A DNA stretch of 46,062 bases, from contig JAKSHZ010000013.1 of the NCBI GenBank assembly GCA_024399115.1, positions 1-46,062 on the forward strand, in the 5' to 3' direction. This stretch comes from Bacilli bacterium. GTDB taxonomy: Bacteria; Bacillota_I; Bacilli_A; RFN20; CAG-826. The notes beneath the pieces were generated by a model. It was not told the origin of the DNA, did no database searches, and was given only the letters and a program-made list of their open reading frames with translations. Both the position numbers and the translations under genes were made by a program. Positions 39,669 to 46,062 of this stretch are shown here, piece by piece; position 1 is the first letter of the stretch; each line of letters opens with the position of its first letter.

Positions 39669-42600
39669 TTATTCTCCGTCGATTGTTGAGATTGTGATGA
39701 CTGTTTCTTCTAAGACATCGAGAACGACTCTAACAGTATCAAGAGAAGTAAACATTGTTACGTTAGATTCGATTGCGTAGTTTCTAATTAAAACGCCATC
39801 TGATTGCTCTTTGTTTGATCCAACGTTATTTGTGTTGATAACGTAAGCGATGTGACCTTGTCTTAATGCATCTTTAATTTCATCACTTTCATATAATTTC
39901 TTTAATGTTCTAGTTCTAATACCGTGGCTCTTTAAGAAGCTTGCAGTACCTGAAGTAGCTTCGATATTAAATCCTAAATTATAGAATCTTCTGAGCAATG
40001 GTAATGCTTCTTCTTTATCTGAATCAGCGATAGTTGCAAATACAGTACCATAACCTTTCATCTTGATACCTGCAGCTTGTAATGCCTTATATAAAGCACG
40101 GTTAAGTTTCTTATCATAACCGATTGCTTCACCAGTTGATTTCATTTCTGGTGAGAGGTAAGCATCTAAGCCTTGGATTTTATTGAATGAGAATACTGGA
40201 ACCTTAACATAGTATCTATTCTTTTCTTCTGGATAGATTCCAAAGATTCCTTGTTCTTTTAATGATTTACCTAAGATAACTTCAGTAGCGATATCTGCTA
40301 ATGAGTAACCAGTTGATTTAGAAAGGAATGGAACAGTTCTTGATGAACGAGGGTTAACTTCGATGATATAAACTTTTTCTTCTTTATCAACGATGAATTG
40401 AATGTTGAATAAACCCTTAATACCAATACCTAAGCCTAATTTCTTAGCGTATTGGAGGATAGTTCCTTTAACTTTATTTGAGATTGAGAATGATGGGTAA
40501 ACAGAAATTGAGTCACCTGAGTGAATGCCTGTTCTTTCAACAAGTTCCATGATACCTGGGACAAAGACATCAACACCATCACAGATAGCATCAACTTCAA
40601 CTTCTTTACCGACGATATATTTATCAACTAAGACTGGACGTTTTTCATCGATTTCAACAGCAGTCTTTAAATAGTGACGTAATGCTTTTTCATCTCCAAC
40701 GATTTGCATAGCTCTACCACCAAGAACGAATGATGGACGGACTAAAACTGGATAGCCAATTTTTTCTGCTGCTTTAACACCATCTTCGATATTAGTAACA
40801 GCACAGCCATTTGGTTGAGGAATATCTAAGTCTTTACAGATCTTTTCGAAGAGATCTCTATCTTCTGCTTTATTGATTGCGTCGCAATCTGTACCGATAA
40901 TCTTAACACCACGTTCAACAAGAGGTTCTGCTAAGTTAATAGCTGTTTGACCACCTAATGAAGCAACAATAGCTTCTGCCTTTTCGTAGTTAATAATTGC
41001 CATAACATCTTCTGGTGTTAATGGTTCGAAATAGAGCTTATCTGCTGTTGTATAGTCAGTTGAAACTGTTTCTGGGTTGTTATTGATGATGATTGCTTCA
41101 TAGCCTTCACGCTTAATTGTTTGAACTGCGTGGACTGTAGAATAGTCGAACTCAACACCTTGTCCAATTCTAATTGGACCAGCGCCAAGAACGATAATTT
41201 TGTTCTTGTCTGTCAATCTTGATTCCATCTTGTAATCAGGATTGACGAGGTTTTGATATGTTGAATATAAGTAAGCAATGTACTTACCTGTGTGTAATGT
41301 ATCAACCATCTTGAATATAGGAGTTAAATTGTTTTCAATTCTTAAGTTGTAAACTTCGAGTTCTTTACACTTCCAAAGTTTTGCGATGAATGCATCACTG
41401 AAGCCCATGACCTTTGCATCTTTTAAGATGTCAACATTCTTAGGGTTATTAGCGATTACTTTTTCCATATCAGTAATCTTCTTGAATGATTCTAAGAATA
41501 ATGTTGTAATCTTGGTGATCTTGTAAAGTTCTTCAACTTCAACGCCTCTTCTTAATAATTCGAAGATTGCGAATACTGAGTCTGAAGTATAATCCTTAAT
41601 ATATTCTTTTAATTCTTCAGTTGAAGAGTCATTGAATTTTGCTAAGTAAGTATGTGTTGTACCAATTTCGAGAGATCTTACTGATTTTAAGATACATTCT
41701 TCTAATGTAGTACCGATACCCATAACTTCACCAGTAGCTTTCATTTGAGTACCTAATTTATTGCTTGCTGATGTAAATTTATCGAATGGGAATCTTGGGA
41801 ATTTAGCGACAACATAATCAAGGGATGGTTCTTTATCTGCTGTACCACCTGCGACTGGAATATCTTTAAGCTCCATACCGACAGCAATTTTTGCAGTAAC
41901 TCTTGCAATAGGATAGCCTGATGCTTTAGATGCTAATGCTGAAGATCTAGAAACACGTGGATTAACTTCGATTAAGAAATATTCGCTTGAGTTAGGATTT
42001 AATGCGAATTGGACGTTACATCCACCTTCAATTTTTAATTCTCTAATGATTTTGATTGCTGCATCATTGAGCATTTTTAAATCATGGTCATTTAAAGACA
42101 TGATTGGTGCGACGACCATTGAGTCACCTGTATGGACACCAACAGGATCAATGTTTTCCATACCGCAAATTGTGATTGCAGTGTCTGCTGAGTCTCTCAT
42201 GACTTCGAATTCAATTTCTTTATAACCTTTAATTGATTTTTCAACTAAGATTTGATGAACTGGGGATAATGCAAAACCGTTTCTTGCGACTTCAACTAAT
42301 TCTTCTTGGTTGTAAGCGAAACCACCACCAGTTCCACCTAATGTGAAAGCTGGTCTTAAGACTACTGGGTAGCCGATTCTTTCAGCTGCAGCAATAGCCT
42401 CTTCAATACTATATGTAATTTCTGATGGGATAACTGGTTCACCAATCTTTAAGCACATTTCCTTGAATAACTCACGGTCTTCTGCTCTTTCAATTGATTC
42501 ACTGTTAGTTCCGAAAAGTTTAACACCACATTCTTTAAGGATGCCTTTCTTTTCGAGTTGCATTGCAAGGTTTAAACCTGTTTGACCACCGATACCTGGA

Positions 42601-42860
42601 ACGATAGCGTCTGGTCTTTCATATCTTAAAATCTTTGCAACATAGTCTAATGTAAGTGGTTCCATGTAAACTTTATCTGCAATTTGTGTATCAGTCATGA
42701 TAGTTGCAGGGTTAGAGTTTACTAAGACTACTTCATATCCTTCTTCTTTAAGTGCTAAGCAAGCTTGTGTACCTGCATAGTCGAATTCAGCTGCTTGTCC
42801 AATAACGATTGGGCCTGATCCGATGATTAAAATCTTTTTAATGTCTGTTCTTTTTGCCAT
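39669..42860 (-). CDS. carB: Carbamoyl phosphate synthase large subunit
   Basis: 1063 residues, full length. Two homologous ATP-grasp halves (first about 1-400, second about 550-935) starting KILIIGSGPIVIGQAAEFDYAG and KIIVLGAGPIRIGQGVEFDYS, an oligomerisation domain between, and a C-terminal MGS-like allosteric domain (about 940-1063, ATSGTASFLKSHGIRTRTLKK). It makes carbamoyl phosphate from bicarbonate, ATP and ammonia delivered by the glutaminase subunit CarA. No carA is present beside it. Confidence 0.98.
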   Translation of the reverse strand: MAKRTDIKKILIIGSGPIVIGQAAEFDYAGTQACLALKEEGYEVVLVNSNPATIMTDTQIADKVYMEPLTLDYVAKILRYERPDAIVPGIGGQTGLNLAMQLEKKGILKECGVKLFGTNSESIERAEDRELFKEMCLKIGEPVIPSEITYSIEEAIAAAERIGYPVVLRPAFTLGGTGGGFAYNQEELVEVARNGFALSPVHQILVEKSIKGYKEIEFEVMRDSADTAITICGMENIDPVGVHTGDSMVVAPIMSLNDHDLKMLNDAAIKIIRELKIEGGCNVQFALNPNSSEYFLIEVNPRVSRSSALASKASGYPIARVTAKIAVGMELKDIPVAGGTADKEPSLDYVVAKFPRFPFDKFTSASNKLGTQMKATGEVMGIGTTLEECILKSVRSLEIGTTHTYLAKFNDSSTEELKEYIKDYTSDSVFAIFELLRRGVEVEELYKITKITTLFLESFKKITDMEKVIANNPKNVDILKDAKVMGFSDAFIAKLWKCKELEVYNLRIENNLTPIFKMVDTLHTGKYIAYLYSTYQNLVNPDYKMESRLTDKNKIIVLGAGPIRIGQGVEFDYSTVHAVQTIKREGYEAIIINNNPETVSTDYTTADKLYFEPLTPEDVMAIINYEKAEAIVASLGGQTAINLAEPLVERGVKIIGTDCDAINKAEDRDLFEKICKDLDIPQPNGCAVTNIEDGVKAAEKIGYPVLVRPSFVLGGRAMQIVGDEKALRHYLKTAVEIDEKRPVLVDKYIVGKEVEVDAICDGVDVFVPGIMELVERTGIHSGDSISVYPSFSISNKVKGTILQYAKKLGLGIGIKGLFNIQFIVDKEEKVYIIEVNPRSSRTVPFLSKSTGYSLADIATEVILGKSLKEQGIFGIYPEEKNRYYVKVPVFSFNKIQGLDAYLSPEMKSTGEAIGYDKKLNRALYKALQAAGIKMKGYGTVFATIADSDKEEALPLLRRFYNLGFNIEATSGTASFLKSHGIRTRTLKKLYESDEIKDALRQGHIAYVINTNNVGSNKEQSDGVLIRNYAIESNVTMFTSLDTVRVVLDVLEETVITISTIDGE

Positions 42861-42862
42861 AA

Positions 42863-44074
42863 TTATCCCTCTTTCTTATAAACAACTTTGTTGTGTGACA
42901 CCGTTAAGTAATTCACACCATATATTTTAAATCCCTCAAATGGAGTAGATTTTCCTTTGGAAAGAAAGTCTTTGCTATCAATGATGCTTTCTTCCTCTAA
43001 ACACCAGATAGAGTATCCATTGTAAGGAATGTTAAACCTTTCTCTTGGGTTCTTAACTAGTAGATCGATAAGTTTTTCTAAAGTTATAACCCCTGTCTTA
43101 ACTAAGTATGTGTAGAGTAATGGGAACGCTGTCTCAATACCTACAATACCGAATGGGGATTTCTCTAATCCCCTGCTTTTTTCTTCCTCTGTATGAGGAG
43201 CATGGTCAGTTGCAATCATATCGATTGTGCCATCTTTAATGCCTTCAATAAGAGCTTCTTTATCTTCTTTTGATCTAAGTGGAGGATTCATTTTAAATCT
43301 TCCTTCTTCTCTAAGATCGTTTTCATCAAGGATTAAGTAATGTGGAGCGGTTTCACAAGTGACGTTAACTCCCTCAGCTTTTGCTTTTCTAATAAGTCCG
43401 ACACTTTCTTTTGTAGAAATATGACATACGTGATAAGCGCATCCTGTTTCTTTAGAAAGCTTTAAGTCTCTCTCAATTTGCTTATATTCGCTTTCAGAAC
43501 ATATGCCTTTATGATTATGTTGTTTTGCGTATGTACCCGCATGTATGTACCCGCCGTGTAATAAATCATTAACTTCACAATGAGCCACAATCATCTTATT
43601 AACACTCTTCGCTTTGAGCATAGCTTGTCTCATAAGGTCTTCTTCTTGAATGCCACGACCATCATCACTAAACGCAATTACATGATCTTTTAATTCATCA
43701 ACATTTGATAGCTTCTCGCCTTTTTCCTCAATTGTGATTGAACCATATGGGAAGATATCAATGACTGAATCGCGTTCGATAATATCTAATTGAACTTTTA
43801 AGTGCTCGTAGCTATCTGGAACCGGGTTTAAGTTCGGCATTGTGCAAACTGAAGTATATCCGCCTCTTGCAGAAGCCTTGCTTCCAGTGAGGATTGTTTC
43901 TTTCATAAAAAAACCCGGTTCGCGAAGATGAACATGTACATCAGCGAAACCGGGAATTAAAAAATACATGTTACTATTGAGGGGTTCGAAACCTTGAACC
44001 TCAAAAGAAGAAAAATCTAGACACTTATCACTTGGAATGGAACCCGTAATTATGTTTAGATTTACTCGTTTCAT
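42863..44074 (-). CDS. pyrC: Dihydroorotase
   Basis: 403-residue zinc amidohydrolase closing carbamoyl aspartate to dihydroorotate. Metal motif PGFADVHVHLREPG, later AHCEVNDL, CHISTKESV, and ATDHAPHTEEEK with the catalytic Asp. First gene of the pyr operon; GGGAG precedes ATG. Its 5' coding region contains an intrinsic-terminator-like hairpin (43907-43954) with codons CCC, CGC and CCG that are rare here. An AT-rich leader (44075-44202) holds TTGAAA and TTTAAT boxes but no PyrR-type attenuator that I can see. Confidence 0.96.
   Translation of the reverse strand: MKRVNLNIITGSIPSDKCLDFSSFEVQGFEPLNSNMYFLIPGFADVHVHLREPGFFMKETILTGSKASARGGYTSVCTMPNLNPVPDSYEHLKVQLDIIERDSVIDIFPYGSITIEEKGEKLSNVDELKDHVIAFSDDGRGIQEEDLMRQAMLKAKSVNKMIVAHCEVNDLLHGGYIHAGTYAKQHNHKGICSESEYKQIERDLKLSKETGCAYHVCHISTKESVGLIRKAKAEGVNVTCETAPHYLILDENDLREEGRFKMNPPLRSKEDKEALIEGIKDGTIDMIATDHAPHTEEEKSRGLEKSPFGIVGIETAFPLLYTYLVKTGVITLEKLIDLLVKNPRERFNIPYNGYSIWCLEEESIIDSKDFLSKGKSTPFEGFKIYGVNYLTVSHNKVVYKKEG
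43907..43954 (-). terminator. Intragenic terminator-like hairpin within pyrC
   Basis: On the coding strand CCCGGTTTCGC pairs with GCGAACCGGG (10 bp, one bulged T), 20-nt loop, and the second arm is followed at once by seven T. It spans the codons of the conserved PGFADVHVHLREPGFF segment. This is a complete intrinsic-terminator signature in the direction of transcription. Confidence 0.7.
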
Positions 44075-44202
44075 CGTAACTCCCTAAATTTTCTTTTAAT
44101 ATTAAAGCAAATATTAACAATATATTTCAATACAAATGTTTTCTTTTTTTAAGCAAGAACAAAAATACCTCTAAAATATTCGTTTTTAAATGATTTGTGT
44201 CA

Positions 44203-44811
44203 CTATTCTTCCCAAATTAAAGTTTCTGGGTGCGAAAAATTAAATTTTATATTTTTCTTAGGATTAATTAAGAGGTTTAGAACGCCTTCTTCTTTTGTGC
44301 CCGTTCTTGTATCAAAAGTCATCTTTCTATAAGGTTTAAATCCAAGCTTTTCTTGGACTCTTTTTGATTGATTGTTCTTATTAAAATGTCCACAAATTAA
44401 GAAATCATACTCTAGCTCATTAAATAAATAATCCATGACGCCTAGACACGCTTCAGCCATTAAGCCTTTACCCCAGTAATCTTTACTTAAGACAAAACCA
44501 AGTTCTCTTCCTTTATAGCCATCGAATTCAGTAAGTTTATCTTCTAGACCATATTCTTCTACACCTAATGAGCCAATTACTTTATTAGTCTTCTTATCTA
44601 CAAGGGCGAATGTTTTATCGCCATTGATAAAAATATTTAGTATTTCTTTTGATATTTCTTCATTCTCATGGTGCTTCCATCCAGCCATTTCACCAACGCC
44701 TGGAACTCTTGCATATTCAAAAAAATCTCTTAAATCATTTTGATTAAAAGCTCTTAATATTAACCTATCAGTTTCAATAACTTTACCATTAATAGCAAAT
44801 ACAGCATTCAT
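44203..44811 (-). CDS. GNAT family N-acetyltransferase (RimJ/RimL-like)
   Basis: 202 residues. Begins with the RimJ/L pattern ETDRLILRAFNQNDLRDFFEYA; acetyl-CoA loop region LSKDYWGKGLMAEAC (the Q/R-x-x-G-x-G/A element appears as YWGKGLM), followed by NQSKRVQEKLGFK. Probable acetylation of a protein N-terminus or a small molecule; substrate unknown. Single gene with AGGAG-like site (AAAGGAGTGACATCTA) before ATG. Confidence 0.88.
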   Translation of the reverse strand: MNAVFAINGKVIETDRLILRAFNQNDLRDFFEYARVPGVGEMAGWKHHENEEISKEILNIFINGDKTFALVDKKTNKVIGSLGVEEYGLEDKLTEFDGYKGRELGFVLSKDYWGKGLMAEACLGVMDYLFNELEYDFLICGHFNKNNQSKRVQEKLGFKPYRKMTFDTRTGTKEEGVLNLLINPKKNIKFNFSHPETLIWEE

Positions 44812-44886
44812 TAGATGTCACTCCTTTTGTGATTTTAACACTTTCTTATACAAATCTTATAAACCCTAATCAATTAGAGCCAAAAA

Positions 44887-45840
44887 TTATTTCGTGATTT
44901 TAGCAAAAACCTTAACAACAAATTTATTTCCAAATAAAACCACTATTCCAATACTTAAAGCTAAAGAAATTAGAATATTTACAGCTTGATTGAATTTAAA
45001 CAAGTTTAGTGTCTCAAGATACTTAACAATGAATCCGTGTAATAAATATATAAGCATCGTATCTTGTCCGATAACACTAATAAATGGAATCCTTTTATTA
45101 GGAATGATTAAGCAAAGTAAAGTAATCCAAGATAGAGAAACAATATAAAGAAGTAATCTAATCCAAATAGAGCCATTAGTTGAAGAGTAAGCATACGATC
45201 CATATAAAGCGTGTTTAGGCACATCTATTATTAATAGAACTGTTGTAATACTTATAATTAAAACGATGGAAACAATCAAACCTATTAACTTAGGACGCTT
45301 GATAATCTTTTCAATATCTTGCGAAATATCCTTCGAATAATAGCCAATCAAGAACATAGGAAAAAATACTAATACTCTAGATAAAGATAAATAATAACCG
45401 ATAGTTTTTTCAAAGCCTGCAAGCAAGCCTACAATAAAAGCTAAACCAATAACGAGATATTTAAGTTTGCTTTCTTTCTTTGGTAAAACAGGTATCAAGA
45501 GATAATAAAATATGATTGCTAGCAAGAACCATAATAACCAATATGGTGTAGTGAATTGAACTGATAAATCGGTATGCTTTAGTACTAAATCAGAAAATAC
45601 CTCATAACCAATTTGAAAAATGATATATGGAACTATCAAACGCTTACCTATCTTCTTTATATCGAATTTTGCAAATCTCCCTGCTAAAAATACAAAGACA
45701 GGCATATGAAACATATAAATGATTTTATATATATTTAAAGCTACAGAGCCTGAAACCAATTCTAAAAAGTGACCGAAAACAACAAAAAATATAAGAATTA
45801 GTCTTAAATTATCGAACCTAAAATCTCTTTCTTGTTCCAT
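44887..45840 (-). CDS. Integral-membrane acyltransferase (acyltransferase 3/OafA-like)
   Basis: 317 residues with about ten hydrophobic segments. The N-terminal RFDNLRLILIFFVVFGHFLEL carries the family's early Arg and the catalytic His (GHF); YMFHMPVFVFLAGRF follows. These enzymes O-acylate surface polysaccharides or related sugars. TATAAG (about 45877-45882, minus strand) is a possible -10 box; GAGGCG precedes ATG. Confidence 0.9.
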   Translation of the reverse strand: MEQERDFRFDNLRLILIFFVVFGHFLELVSGSVALNIYKIIYMFHMPVFVFLAGRFAKFDIKKIGKRLIVPYIIFQIGYEVFSDLVLKHTDLSVQFTTPYWLLWFLLAIIFYYLLIPVLPKKESKLKYLVIGLAFIVGLLAGFEKTIGYYLSLSRVLVFFPMFLIGYYSKDISQDIEKIIKRPKLIGLIVSIVLIISITTVLLIIDVPKHALYGSYAYSSTNGSIWIRLLLYIVSLSWITLLCLIIPNKRIPFISVIGQDTMLIYLLHGFIVKYLETLNLFKFNQAVNILISLALSIGIVVLFGNKFVVKVFAKITK

Positions 45841-46062
45841 TGTTGCGCCTCAAATCAATTTTATAAATTGAATATACTTATAATAGTTTTACTTACTATT
45901 TAAGACAAGAAAATATTCGCCTTTATATGAGCACTCAATCAATGCATCTTGTATATGCTGAAACTATGCCATTAAGATACGATAAAAATACTTATCCACT
46001 TATTCATGCATAAAAATTAGATAAGCAAAGTCAAGTCAAAAAATCAAAGCATAACAAAAACA
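45841..46062. other. Right-edge intergenic sequence
   Basis: 222 AT-rich bases upstream of the acyltransferase gene. The only plus-strand frame with a start is 28 codons (45928-46014) and lacks a ribosome binding site, so I do not call it. I see no RNA gene or repeat. Confidence 0.5.

Noticed and set aside
45928..46014. 28-codon plus-strand frame near the right edge
   Set aside because: No ribosome binding site, no recognisable sequence, and a length expected by chance.

Overview
The window looks like chromosomal DNA of an anaerobic, fermentative, low-GC Bacillota, probably a gut-type member of the Bacilli side (Erysipelotrichales/RF39/Acholeplasmatales-like). The evidence is the AT-rich sequence, strong AGGAGG ribosome binding sites, the gdpP-rplI-dnaB-yycJ-rlmH block, a B-type pyr operon with pyrK, a Rex regulator and a trimeric [FeFe] hydrogenase. 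UGA is a stop codon here: rlmH and the amino-acid ABC ATPase both end in TGA at the normal family length. The placement comes from gene content only and has not been tested by phylogeny.

Layout. 1-391: tmRNA (minus strand). 513-1544: membrane protein of unknown function. 1694-4284: amino-acid ABC operon (lipoprotein, permease, ATPase) ending with a TrpR/YerC-family repressor gene; twin 18-bp palindromes bracket its promoter. 4312-9845 (minus): gdpP, rplI, dnaB, yycJ-like hydrolase, rlmH, small unknown gene. 9963-12026: membrane protein and a fucose/arabinose-isomerase-like enzyme. 12149-15200 (minus): nfnA-nfnB-nadK, an NAD(P)(H)/ferredoxin module. 15348-20196: two SDR enzymes, 3-hydroxyacyl-CoA dehydrogenase, iron alcohol dehydrogenase and rex, with Rex-like operators between adh and rex. 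20252-22976: DUF5662-like protein and a membrane-anchored endonuclease I. 23100-25132: Ktr/Trk potassium uptake pair. 25339-26897: cysK-cysE. 26945-30066: methyltransferase, TetR-like regulator and an ABC permease/lipoprotein pair with no ATPase gene. 30131: divergent Crp-like regulator. 30748-34890: hydCBA hydrogenase operon. 35081-44074: pyrC-carB-pyrK-pyrD-pyrF-pyrE-pyrB followed by gtrA. 44203-45840: GNAT and integral-membrane acyltransferases.

How it works together. HydABC, NfnAB, NadK, Rex and the dehydrogenases form a redox-balancing set for fermentation that shuttles electrons between NADH, NADPH, ferredoxin, H2 and alcohol or acyl products. GdpP (c-di-AMP hydrolysis) and KtrA/TrkA-TrkH (K+ uptake) are functionally linked in many Bacillota.

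Most striking observations: (1) the amino-acid-binding lipoprotein is a circular permutation of its family, with the C-terminal half placed before the N-terminal half; (2) a textbook intrinsic terminator is written into the conserved DxHxH region of pyrC; (3) trkH has no ATG/GTG/TTG at its true N-terminus and appears to start at ACG; (4) PyrB carries the PyrI zinc ribbon with exact Cys spacing but no allosteric domain; (5) a perfect Crp-type operator sits at -41.5 of the divergent transporter promoter and on the start of its own gene; (6) the Rex-like operators are built on TCGATA-N6-TATCGA. No CRISPR array, insertion sequence, prophage or tRNA was seen.
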